NCBI GenBank assembly: GCA_964242415.1
Contig: CAXTAT010000006.1
Location: forward strand, 139,189 to 203,188
Direction of reading: 5' to 3'
Source: DASWOJ01 sp964242415
GTDB lineage: Bacteria; Pseudomonadota; Alphaproteobacteria; Acetobacterales; Acetobacteraceae
DNA length: 64,000 nucleotides
The notes beneath the pieces were generated by a model, which saw only the letters and a list, made by a program, of their open reading frames with translations, had not been told where the DNA came from and did no database searches. The position numbers were made by a program, and so were the translations under genes. Below are positions 8,064-16,225 of this stretch, piece after piece (the stretch's first letter is position 1; each line of letters opens with the position of its first letter).

Positions 8064-9890
8064 ATGTCACTTTTCCGCACCGGTGCCCTTCCCCCCGTTG
8101 GGACCGCGGGCGGGGTGCGTGCGCGGCGGGAACGGCGGGCGGTGGTGGATGCCGTCGTCCACGCCCCGCAGGCCCTGCGCGCCCTGGTGCGCGCCGACGA
8201 GATCTGGCTGGTGGTGCTGGCGGCCGGGGTCGGGCTGGCGGCGGGGGTCGTGGTGGTCGGCATGTCGGCCACGGCGCAGTTGATGCACCGGATGTTCTTC
8301 GGCCTGAGCGCGGGCGAGTTCCTGTCGGCCCAGGTTGCGGTGACCTGGCTGCGGGCCGGGGTGGTCCTGGTGGGGGGCGGCCTGGTGCTGGGCGCGGCGG
8401 GCTGGGCGCTGGCGCGCTGGATGCCGCGGCGCACGGTGGACCCGATCGAGGCCAATGCCCTGTACGGCGGGCGGATGTCGCTGCTGGACAGCCTGGTCGT
8501 GGTTGCGCAGACCGTGTGGTCGAACGGCGTCGGCGCTTCGGTGGGGCTGGAGGCCGGGTATGCGCAGATCGGCTCGGCGATGGCGTCCCGGTTGGGCCGG
8601 GCGTTCCGGGTGCGGCGCAACGACCTGCGGCTGCTAGTCGGCTGCGGCGCGGCGGGCGCCATTGCGGCGGCGTTCAATGCGCCGCTGACCGGGGCGTTCT
8701 ATGCGTTTGAGCTGGTGATCGGCACCTACTCGCTGGCGTCGCTGGCGCCGGTGGTGATGTCGGCCATCGCCGCGGTATCGATCATGCGCATCCTGACCGG
8801 GGGGGCCGACGGGTTCGACATCCGCATCCCCACGGCACTGGAGACGGTGGACTATGTGCCGATCCTGGCGCTGGGCATGTTGTGCGCGCTGGGCGGCATT
8901 GCGCTGATGCGGGGTGTGACGCTGGTGGAGGAGCTGTTCCGCCGCAGCCGGCTGCCGGGGTGGCTGCGGCCGGCGGTGGGGGGTGCGGCGGTGGCCGGGC
9001 TGGCGCTGGTGTCGCCCTCGGTGCTGTCGTCCGGGCACTCGGCGCTGCGGGTCGCGCTGGATGCACCATATGGGATGCAGCACATCGCGCTGCTGATCCT
9101 GCTGAAGGCGGTGGCGTCGGCAATCAGCATCGGGTCGGGGTTTCGCGGCGGGCTGTTCTTTGCGTCGCTGTTCCTGGGGGCGCTGCTGGGCAAGCTGTTT
9201 GCCGGAGCGCTGGCGTTGGTGACGGTGGTGCAGGCGCTGCCGGCGGTGGTGTGCGCGCTGGTGGGCATGAGCGCGCTGGCGGTGGCGGTGGTGGGCGGCC
9301 CGTTCACGATGGCGTTCCTGGCGCTGGAAAGCACGGGGTCGCTGCCGATGACGGTGGCGGTGCTGGCGGCCAGCGTGGTCAGCACCATCACGGTGCGGCG
9401 GACGTTCGGCTACAGCTTTGCGACGTGGCGGTTCCATCTGCGCGGCGAGGGTATCCGCAGCGCGGTGGACATCGGCTGGATGCGGAACCTGACGGTGGGC
9501 AAGATGATGCGGCGAGAGTTCCGCAAGGTGCCGCAGAGCATGATGCTGACGTCGTTCCGGCGGGAATTCGTGCTGGGCAGCGTGGCGCGGGTGGTCGCGG
9601 TGGACGATGCCGGGTGCTACGCGGGGATACTGGCGACGTCGGAGGGGCATGCGGCGCCGGAAGGCACCGAACGGCTGGCGGAGGTGGTGCATCACAAGAA
9701 GACGGTGCTGCTGCCGCAGATGACGATCAAGGAGGCGGTGCAGATGTTCGAGACCGCCGAGAGCGATGAGTTGGCGGTGGTGGACAGCGCGGAGGGGATG
9801 CACGTGATCGGGGTGCTGACGGAGCAGTATGCGCTGCGGCGTTACTCGGAGGAGCTGGAGAAGCGGCGGCGGGAGTTGTCGGGGGAATAG
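8064..9890 (+). CDS. ClC-family chloride channel/antiporter with C-terminal CBS domains
   Basis: A 608-residue protein. Residues about 45-450 are the ten or so membrane helices of a ClC transporter. Residues about 475-595 form a CBS pair (TVGKMMRREFRKVPQSMML; MTIKEAVQMFETAESDELAV). The glutamate-gate loop is GASVGLEAGYAQ (E163), in place of the usual GREGP, and the selectivity region before it has VDPIEANALYGG rather than GSGIP. The third loop is GSGFRGGLFFASLFLGA. The N-terminus has a basic cytoplasmic leader. The family moves chloride or fluoride, alone or in exchange for protons; which mode applies here cannot be told. Single gene; 147 bp upstream lacks an obvious operator. Confidence 0.9.
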   Translation: MSLFRTGALPPVGTAGGVRARRERRAVVDAVVHAPQALRALVRADEIWLVVLAAGVGLAAGVVVVGMSATAQLMHRMFFGLSAGEFLSAQVAVTWLRAGVVLVGGGLVLGAAGWALARWMPRRTVDPIEANALYGGRMSLLDSLVVVAQTVWSNGVGASVGLEAGYAQIGSAMASRLGRAFRVRRNDLRLLVGCGAAGAIAAAFNAPLTGAFYAFELVIGTYSLASLAPVVMSAIAAVSIMRILTGGADGFDIRIPTALETVDYVPILALGMLCALGGIALMRGVTLVEELFRRSRLPGWLRPAVGGAAVAGLALVSPSVLSSGHSALRVALDAPYGMQHIALLILLKAVASAISIGSGFRGGLFFASLFLGALLGKLFAGALALVTVVQALPAVVCALVGMSALAVAVVGGPFTMAFLALESTGSLPMTVAVLAASVVSTITVRRTFGYSFATWRFHLRGEGIRSAVDIGWMRNLTVGKMMRREFRKVPQSMMLTSFRREFVLGSVARVVAVDDAGCYAGILATSEGHAAPEGTERLAEVVHHKKTVLLPQMTIKEAVQMFETAESDELAVVDSAEGMHVIGVLTEQYALRRYSEELEKRRRELSGE

Positions 9891-10118
9891 GGAGAGTGCA
9901 GCAGGTGGAAGCCGTGCTGGCTGCGTTTGACACGATGCCGTTCCATAGATTGCTTTCGCCGAATTAGGGGTTGTGCAACCGATGGGGCAGGCTGGGCAAC
10001 CCGGCTTAGGTTGCTTCCCTGTATGAACCTGGGGCTGGGAGCATGACGGGCTGGGCAGCCACAAGAGCCAGCTCCGAGCAGTGGTGCGAAGCCGGCGCCG
10101 AAACCTATTGGGAGGCGA

Positions 10119-11225
10119 ATGGCTTTGGACGAGGAAACTGGGTGGAACCGCTCAACTCAGGAGCGCCCTGCGACACTTCAGACGAAGTTTGACCCGAGAC
10201 GCAACAACTTCGACCTCCTTCGCCTGGTTTTGTCGGTCACGGTGATATTCTGCCATAGCTTCTCTCTCAAGGGCAGCGATTGGGAGCCGATAGGTTCATA
10301 CCTGCACTACGGATTCGGCGGGACGCTTGCCGTGTACTGCTTCCTCGTGATCAGCGGTTTCCTGGTCACGAAGTCGTTATGCGAGCGAACCCTGGAGGAT
10401 TATGTGGCCGCGCGCATCCTGCGCATCCTTCCAGGGCTTGCCCTTGTCACCCTCGTCGAAGTGTTCGTCATCGGCCTGGCCTTCACGAATGCCAGCGCAT
10501 GGATTTTCCTGACCTATGTTGGCTTCAGGCATCTTTGGAACGTGGCAGTCTTCGGGTTGGACGCGCAGATGTACAGCGTGTTCCCAAACACCAGCCCGCC
10601 GTGGCTGATGAACGGCTCGATCTGGACCATACCAATCGAGTGCTCGTTCTACATCGTTCTTCCGGTCATCAGTTTTGCATTCGGGCTACGGCGGGCCATA
10701 GCGTCGATGTTCCTCATCAGCCTCCTGGCTGTTCCAGCCGCGCGGCAGTTCGGACTGGGCCCCGATGCGCCGGGACCATCGCTCTTCACCAATGTGCATG
10801 TGTTTCCGTTCCTCGATTTCGCCAGCTACTTCCTTGCTGGTTCTACCGCTTGGATTGCTCGCGACAGGATACCCTTCAGTTCCGGGATGCTCGCAATCAG
10901 CTTGATCAGCCTTTATGCGGCGGCAGGCGTATGGCTGAGCGATATAGTTCTCAAGCTGTTTCTGCCTTATATCGTGCTTTATGTCTCGGTGATGGGCGGG
11001 ACGGGAAGCCGGCTCAAGCAAGCCGTCGGCGACCTGTCATATGGCACGTATCTCATCGGCTTTCCTGCGATGCTGTCCGTAATCGCCGTGGATGGCAAAC
11101 TTGGGATTTACTCGACGTTTGCAATTGCGGCTACTGTGTCCCTGGCCTTTGCCTGGCTGTCATGGCACTTTGTGGAGCGACCCTGCCTACGCTTGAAGTC
11201 GCGGCTTCAGGTGCGAAAGGCTTGA
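10119..11225 (+). CDS. Acyltransferase 3 family (OafA/YrhL-type) membrane protein
   Basis: A 368-residue multi-spanning membrane acyltransferase, which typically O-acetylates surface polysaccharide or lipid. Family marks are RRNNFDLLRLVLSVTVIFCHS at the first helix (arginine and catalytic histidine of the RxxDxLR...H pattern), GGTLAVYCFLVISGFLVTKS, and a C-terminal SYGTYLIGFP followed by WHFVERP. The start ATG has GGGAGG five bases upstream. Base composition is lower in GC (about 55-65% in lines counted by eye) than both neighbours, which suggests acquisition by transfer. It is a stand-alone gene with no polysaccharide cluster beside it. Confidence 0.9.
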   Translation: MALDEETGWNRSTQERPATLQTKFDPRRNNFDLLRLVLSVTVIFCHSFSLKGSDWEPIGSYLHYGFGGTLAVYCFLVISGFLVTKSLCERTLEDYVAARILRILPGLALVTLVEVFVIGLAFTNASAWIFLTYVGFRHLWNVAVFGLDAQMYSVFPNTSPPWLMNGSIWTIPIECSFYIVLPVISFAFGLRRAIASMFLISLLAVPAARQFGLGPDAPGPSLFTNVHVFPFLDFASYFLAGSTAWIARDRIPFSSGMLAISLISLYAAAGVWLSDIVLKLFLPYIVLYVSVMGGTGSRLKQAVGDLSYGTYLIGFPAMLSVIAVDGKLGIYSTFAIAATVSLAFAWLSWHFVERPCLRLKSRLQVRKA

Positions 11226-11262
11226 TGACCCAGAAAGCTGGTCTCTCCCACCAAGCTAAGCC

Positions 11263-11284
11263 GGAGACTTCACACAAAGTCTCC
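11263..11284. terminator. Hairpin between convergent genes
   Basis: A perfect 8-bp stem, GGAGACTT and AAGTCTCC with the loop CACACA, lies between the ends of the acyltransferase and the hybrid kinase genes. There is no clear T-run on either side, so it is a possible bidirectional terminator only. Confidence 0.4.
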
Positions 11285-11296
11285 CGTCCCGGCGCG

Positions 11297-13270
11297 CTAT
11301 GCTCCACTGGACGATCCCGTCCCCGGCAACGCCCGCTGCAACGCCTGCGCCAAGTCATCGATCCGGTATGGCTTCCGCAGCAACGGCAGCCCCAGCGGCA
11401 CCGCCGCCACCCCGCCCCCAGTATAGCCGGTCGTCAGCAGCACCGGCAGACCCGGCCGCCGCCGCCCCACCTCCCGCGCCAGCGCCAGGCCATCCATGCC
11501 GCCGGGCATCAGCACGTCGGTGAACAGCAGGTCCACCACCCGGCCATCCGCCAGCGCTCCCAGCGCCGCCGCCGCCGTGGTCACCCGCGTCGGCGCGTGG
11601 CCGAGCTGCGTCAGCATGTCCACCACCAGGGCTGCCACGTCGTCGTCGTCCTCGCACACCAGCACCGCCGCCCCGCGTTGCGGCGCATTGCCCGGCGCGG
11701 CGGCCAGCTCCATCCCGGCCGGCGCAGCGCGGGTGGACACCGGCAGCAGCAGCGACACCGTCGTGCCCTGGCCGGGCACGCTGAGCAGCCGCACCCCGCC
11801 GCCCGACTGCCGCGCAAAGCCATAAACCTGCGCCAGCCCCAGCCCGGTGCCCTGGCCAACCCCCTTTGTCGTGAAGAACGGCTCGAACACCCGGGCCTGC
11901 GTCTCCTCGCTCATGCCCACGCCGGTGTCTGAGACGCCCAGCCGCACGAAGTCTCCGTCCAACCCATCGGCGTCGGTGACGGCATAGATCCGCACCAACT
12001 CGGCCCGCACCGTCAGCACGCCGCCGCCCGGCATCGCGTCGCGCGCGTTGACCGCCAGGTTCAGCAACGCCAACTCCAGCTCGGCCGGGTCGGCCTCGAC
12101 CGCCGGCAGCCCCGGCGGCAACTGCACGTCCAGCCGGATATCCCCGCGCAATGCCTGCCGTAGCAGCTCCCTGGCCCCGCCCTCCATCCACGCCGCCACG
12201 TCGATGCGCTCCGGCCGCAGCGACTGCCGGCGGGCGACGGTCAGCAGCCGTTTGGTCAGCTCGCCGCCCCGCTGCGCCGCGCGCCGCACGTTGTCGGCCA
12301 GCAGGGCGCGGCGGTCCGGGTCCTGGACGCGCTCCATCAGCGTCAGGCCGCTCAGCACCACCTGCAGCAGGTTGTTGAAATCGTGCGCGACGCCGCCGGT
12401 CAGTTGCCCGACCGCCTCCAGCTTCTGCGCCTGGCGCAGCCGGGTTTCCAGCAGGTTGCGCTCGGTCACGTCGCGCGCCGCGGCCAGCAGGCGCGTGACC
12501 CGGCCGCGGGCGTCGCGCAGCGGGGTCAGCGTCGTCTCGAACGTTGCGGACCCGGAGAGGAACTGCAGCGGCCCGGTGAAGGTCATGCTGCTGCCGCCCT
12601 CGATGCAGCGCCGCGCCTGCTCCGCCAGCGCCGCCGCGGCGGCCTGCTGCATTACCGACGCGAGCGGCAAACCTGCGATCTCGTCCGCCGCCAGGGCGGC
12701 CGTGCGGGCTGCGCTGGGGTTCAGGCGCTCGAACGCCAGCCCGCCGTCGGCGCCGACCTGCAGGGTGAACAGGCTTTCGGGAAAGCCGTCGAAGATCGCG
12801 CGGGATTGCGCCTCGCTCTCGGTCAGCGCGGCCGTTCGTTCGCGCACGCGGTCCTCCAGCCCGGCGGTCAAGTCGCGCACCGCCAGTTGCCGCCCCCGCG
12901 CCCGCAGGGCGGAGCGCGCGGCGCTGACCAGGCTTTCGGCGTTCAGCGGGCGTTCCAGCAGCACGGCGTTGCCCAGGCGGTCCAGGATGCTGGTGCGCGC
13001 CCCGGTGCGGACGCCGGACTGCTTGGTGGCCAGCACCACGAACGCCAGGTCGGACCAGGGCGGCTGCCGCTCCACTGCCTCCAACAGCGCCGGCAGGCCG
13101 GGGCCGGCCAGCGCCTCCTCGGTCACCACCACCGCGCTGCAATCGCCGAAGCCGTCCGTCAGGTCGGACAGGCCGGCGCACACAGTGACGGCAATCCCCG
13201 CCGCGGCCAGCACGCGCTTGACCACCGGCGCGTCCCGCCCGCGTGGGGCAAGGATCAGCACGGGCTGCAT
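11297..13270 (-). CDS. Hybrid histidine kinase: pseudo-receiver, PAS, HisKA, HATPase, receiver
   Basis: About 657 residues from the ATG at 13270. An alternative start at 13297 overlaps kaiC and adds nine residues (the positions here use that longer form). Residues about 11-135 look like a receiver fold without the phospho-acceptor aspartate. A coiled stretch, a PAS-like domain (about 165-283), and HisKA with H305 (GGVAHDFNNLL) follow. Next comes the ATP-binding domain (NARDAMPGGG; VSDTGVGMSEE; GTGLGLAQVYGF), and then an intact receiver with the acidic cluster EDDDD, D594 in LLFTDVLMP, and K642 in LRKPYR. It is cytosolic, with no membrane helix. It lies directly after the kaiC-like gene, so the KaiC protein may regulate or be read by it. 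Confidence 0.9.
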   Translation of the reverse strand: MQPVLILAPRGRDAPVVKRVLAAAGIAVTVCAGLSDLTDGFGDCSAVVVTEEALAGPGLPALLEAVERQPPWSDLAFVVLATKQSGVRTGARTSILDRLGNAVLLERPLNAESLVSAARSALRARGRQLAVRDLTAGLEDRVRERTAALTESEAQSRAIFDGFPESLFTLQVGADGGLAFERLNPSAARTAALAADEIAGLPLASVMQQAAAAALAEQARRCIEGGSSMTFTGPLQFLSGSATFETTLTPLRDARGRVTRLLAAARDVTERNLLETRLRQAQKLEAVGQLTGGVAHDFNNLLQVVLSGLTLMERVQDPDRRALLADNVRRAAQRGGELTKRLLTVARRQSLRPERIDVAAWMEGGARELLRQALRGDIRLDVQLPPGLPAVEADPAELELALLNLAVNARDAMPGGGVLTVRAELVRIYAVTDADGLDGDFVRLGVSDTGVGMSEETQARVFEPFFTTKGVGQGTGLGLAQVYGFARQSGGGVRLLSVPGQGTTVSLLLPVSTRAAPAGMELAAAPGNAPQRGAAVLVCEDDDDVAALVVDMLTQLGHAPTRVTTAAAALGALADGRVVDLLFTDVLMPGGMDGLALAREVGRRRPGLPVLLTTGYTGGGVAAVPLGLPLLRKPYRIDDLAQALQRALPGTGSSSGA

Positions 13271-13274
13271 GGGG

Positions 13275-14786
13275 TCAGGCCGTGCCGGGTTCACCATGGG
13301 ACTTCAGCAGGGCGGCGGCGGTGCCGGTCCAGGCCGGAGCGCCCGTCAGCACGCCTTGGAATCCCTGCAGCGGCTCCCCCACGTGCAGGCCTCCGTCGTC
13401 CACCCAGAACTCGCGGATCGAGCGCTCATGCGCGGCCGTGCGGGTTTTCACGACCGAAACCGCCTTGCGGACCTCGCCTTCCGCCTCGAAGTAGCGCAGC
13501 AGCACGATGGCGTCGGCGAGGTAGCTGAGGTCCAGGTCGGTGCGGACATTGCCGACCAGGCCGTGCTGGCCCAGCACCATCAGGGTGACGATGCCGCGCT
13601 GGTTCAAGTAGCTCAGCAGCTCGTGCATCTGCAGCAGCAGGTGGCGCTCGCCGGGCATGGATTGCAGATAGGCGTTCAGGCTGTCGATGACCACGAGGCG
13701 CGCGCCGTCCCGCTCGACCGACGCCCGGATCAGGCCGGCGAACTCGCCCGGCGACAACTCGGCCGGGTCGATCTGGCGGATCGACAGCGCGCCGCTGGCG
13801 ACATGGGGCGCCAGGTCCATCCCAAGATTCGCGGCGCGGGTTGTCAGGGTCTTCAGCCCCTCGTCGAACAGGAAGTAGGCGGCGTGCTCCCCCCGCCGCA
13901 GGGCGGCGAGCGTGGCGCAGCAGGCCGTCGTCGTCTTGCCTGCGCCGGAGGGTCCGATCAGCAAGGTGTTGGTGCCGGGCGTCAGGCCGCCGCCCAGCAG
14001 GCGATCCAGCCCCGGGGTGCCGGTGCTGACCGCCGCGCTGTCGAAGTCGGCATGGTGCTCGCTGGCGATCAGGCGGGGGTGGACAACCAGGCCGCCCGGC
14101 TCGATGGTGAAGTCGTGGAAGCCGCCGCGGTACTGGCTGCCGCGCAGCTTCACTACCCGCAGGCGGCGGCGCTCGGAGCCGTACTCCAGGGCAAGCTGCT
14201 CCAAGGTGACCACGCCATGGGCGACGCTGTGCAGTTGCAGGTCGCCGTCCAACGAGGTGCGGTCGTCCAGCATGAACACCGTGCAGCCGCGCTGGGTGAA
14301 GAAGTGCTTCAGCGCCAGCACCTGCCGGCGGTAGCGCAGCGGGCTTTGTGCCAGCAGCCGCATCTCGCTCAGGCTGTCGAACACGACGCGGGAGGGGCGC
14401 AGCGCCTCGACGCGGGCCATGACGCCGCGCGTGGTCTCGCCGAGTTCCAGCTCGGAAGGGTGCAGCACGGTCTGCTCGGATTCCGGGTCGAGGCCGACCT
14501 CGCTAACCAGCTCGAAGATGTCCACGCCGTCCAGGTTCCAACCGTGGCTGGCGGCGACGGTGCGGAGTTCCTGTTCGGATTCCGACAGGGTGACATACAG
14601 GACGGTCTCCCCGGCCGCCTGGCCCGCCAGCAGGAATTGCAGGGACAGGGTGGTCTTGCCAGTGCCTGGGGTGCCCTCGATCAGGTAGACGCGGCCGGGT
14701 TCCAACCCGCCGGTCAGAACGTCGTCCAGCCCGGCGATGCCCGTCACCAGGCGGGGCGGGGCGGGCAAGTCTGCTGCTGGCATCAC
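13275..14786 (-). CDS. KaiC-like double RecA-fold ATPase
   Basis: A 503-residue protein with two KaiC domains. CI has Walker A GTPGTGKT (38-45), ESEQE as the catalytic glutamate region and Walker B VVFDS (134-138). CII has Walker A GPSGAGKT (278-285) and Walker B VVIDS. The C-terminal KTRTAAHERSIREFWV is the usual form in proteobacterial KaiC homologues. The start is GTG 14786 or ATG 14783. In cyanobacteria KaiC drives the circadian clock with KaiA and KaiB. Neither is present here, and proteobacterial members of this type usually sit next to a histidine kinase, as this one does. The role is probably signalling or stress timing (inference). Confidence 0.92.
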   Translation of the reverse strand: MMPAADLPAPPRLVTGIAGLDDVLTGGLEPGRVYLIEGTPGTGKTTLSLQFLLAGQAAGETVLYVTLSESEQELRTVAASHGWNLDGVDIFELVSEVGLDPESEQTVLHPSELELGETTRGVMARVEALRPSRVVFDSLSEMRLLAQSPLRYRRQVLALKHFFTQRGCTVFMLDDRTSLDGDLQLHSVAHGVVTLEQLALEYGSERRRLRVVKLRGSQYRGGFHDFTIEPGGLVVHPRLIASEHHADFDSAAVSTGTPGLDRLLGGGLTPGTNTLLIGPSGAGKTTTACCATLAALRRGEHAAYFLFDEGLKTLTTRAANLGMDLAPHVASGALSIRQIDPAELSPGEFAGLIRASVERDGARLVVIDSLNAYLQSMPGERHLLLQMHELLSYLNQRGIVTLMVLGQHGLVGNVRTDLDLSYLADAIVLLRYFEAEGEVRKAVSVVKTRTAAHERSIREFWVDDGGLHVGEPLQGFQGVLTGAPAWTGTAAALLKSHGEPGTA

Positions 14787-14895
14787 GCTGTCCTAACCTC
14801 GCTTGAACGAAACCGCACGTCGCCTGTTACTGTAGGCTTGTCGAGGCCCTATGCTCGCGGCGCCCTATACGCCCGGTGAAGTTTCGAGGTTCCCC

Positions 14896-15927
14896 ATGCG
14901 CCTGTCCGTTCTGGATCAATCCACCATCGCCGCCGGACGCAGCCCGGACAGCAGCATTCAGGAGACGCTGGCGCTGGCCCGGCACTGCGATGCGCTGGGC
15001 TATGACCGCTATTGGCTGGCCGAGCACCACAATAGCGTCAGCCAAGCCGGCACCGCGCCGGAGGTGCTGATGGCCGCCGTCGCCGCCACCACCACCCGCA
15101 TCCGGGTGGGCAGCGCCGGGGTGATGCTGCCGCACTACAGCGCGTTGAAGGTGGCGGAGGTGTTCCGCGTGCTTGAGGCGATTGCGCCCGGGCGGATCGA
15201 CATGGGCCTGGGGCGCGCGCCGGGGTCGGACGGCCGCACCGCCCATGCGTTGAACCCTGCCGCGGGCGATGCCGCCGACCACTTTCCGGAGATGGTGCGC
15301 GACCTGCTGGCCTGGGTGCGCGGCGAGCGGCTGCCGGAAGGCCACCCGTTCCGCGACGTGACGGCGCAGCCTGCGGGACCGGGTGCGCCGGAACCTTGGA
15401 TCCTCGGCAGCAGCGGGTATGGCGCGCAGGTCGCGGCATACTTCGGGCTGCCCTACTGCTTCGCCCACTTCATCACCGATGGGCGGGGCGCGGCGGAGGC
15501 GCTGGACACCTACCGCGAGCATTTCCGCCCCAGTGACGGGCTTCGCAGCCCGCATGCTGCCCTTGCGGTATGGGCGCTGGCTGCCGAGACCGAGGAGGAG
15601 GCCGACCGCCAGTTTGCGTCGCGCGCCGTGTGGCGGCTGGGCCGGGACCGTGGGGTCTATGCCGCCCTGCCCTCCCCGGAAGCCGCCGCAGCCTATCCAG
15701 CCACGGCGGCCGAACGGGAGCGCCTGAACACAATGCGCCAGACGGCTTTCGCAGGCACCGGCCCGCGGGTCATGGCGATGCTGCGGGGACTGGGACGGGA
15801 GCACGGGGTGGATGAGGTGGCCGTGCTGACCACCATGTATGACCCGGCGGCGCGGCGGCGCAGCTACGCGCTGCTGGCCGATGCCGCCAGCCTAGCGCCG
15901 GAACAGGTTCCGCTGGCGGCCGAGTGA
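14896..15927 (+). CDS. LLM class flavin-dependent oxidoreductase
   Basis: A 343-residue luciferase-like monooxygenase-fold protein of the MsnO8 type. Marks include SVLDQSTI at the N-terminus, YWLAEHHN, RIRVGSAGVMLPHYS, IAPGRIDMGLGRAPG and PWILGSSGYGAQVA. The start at MRLSVLDQ is supported by CGAGG ahead and by matching the family N-terminus; an upstream in-frame ATG would add 15 residues. Such enzymes use FMNH2 supplied by a separate reductase. The substrate is unknown. Its last 36 bases overlap the convergent small membrane-protein gene. Confidence 0.88.
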   Translation: MRLSVLDQSTIAAGRSPDSSIQETLALARHCDALGYDRYWLAEHHNSVSQAGTAPEVLMAAVAATTTRIRVGSAGVMLPHYSALKVAEVFRVLEAIAPGRIDMGLGRAPGSDGRTAHALNPAAGDAADHFPEMVRDLLAWVRGERLPEGHPFRDVTAQPAGPGAPEPWILGSSGYGAQVAAYFGLPYCFAHFITDGRGAAEALDTYREHFRPSDGLRSPHAALAVWALAAETEEEADRQFASRAVWRLGRDRGVYAALPSPEAAAAYPATAAERERLNTMRQTAFAGTGPRVMAMLRGLGREHGVDEVAVLTTMYDPAARRRSYALLADAASLAPEQVPLAAE

Positions 15928-16194
15928 GCCGCCGCGCCACTGCCGGTACTTGAACGTTGCCCAGGCTACGCCAGCGGCGATCAGCAGGACCGGCAGCAGC
16001 ATCGAGACGAGCCACAGCGCCAAGGCCGCGACCGCTGCCGTGCCGGCCAGCACCGCAACCAGCACTGCGCCGATCAGCAGCTTAACGGACACCGGCACGC
16101 CCGGCGCGGCGCGCGGGCGCAGGGGTTCGCGGAACTGACCGTCCGGGGTCATGTCGATGACGGGGGGCGTGCGGGCCGGGTCGATGCGGATCAT
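15892..16194 (-). CDS. Small membrane protein, hypothetical
   Basis: A 100-residue protein. A proline-rich cytoplasmic N-terminus (about 35 residues) is followed by one or two hydrophobic segments (about 37-62 and 64-80) and a basic tail (FKYRQWRGGSLGRQRNLFRR). I recognise no family. The 3' end overlaps the flavin oxidoreductase gene by 36 bp on the opposite strand. The positive tail suggests it stays in the cytoplasm. Confidence 0.55.
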   Translation of the reverse strand: MIRIDPARTPPVIDMTPDGQFREPLRPRAAPGVPVSVKLLIGAVLVAVLAGTAAVAALALWLVSMLLPVLLIAAGVAWATFKYRQWRGGSLGRQRNLFRR

Positions 16195-16225
16195 GCGAAT
16201 GACTTGGCCCGCGGGGTTTGCTGCT

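Noticed and set aside
10043..10192. A 49-codon open frame (MTGWAATRASSEQWC...) just ahead of and overlapping the acyltransferase start
   Set aside because: It has protein-like composition but no ribosome site and no recognised family, and it overlaps the well-supported acyltransferase start.
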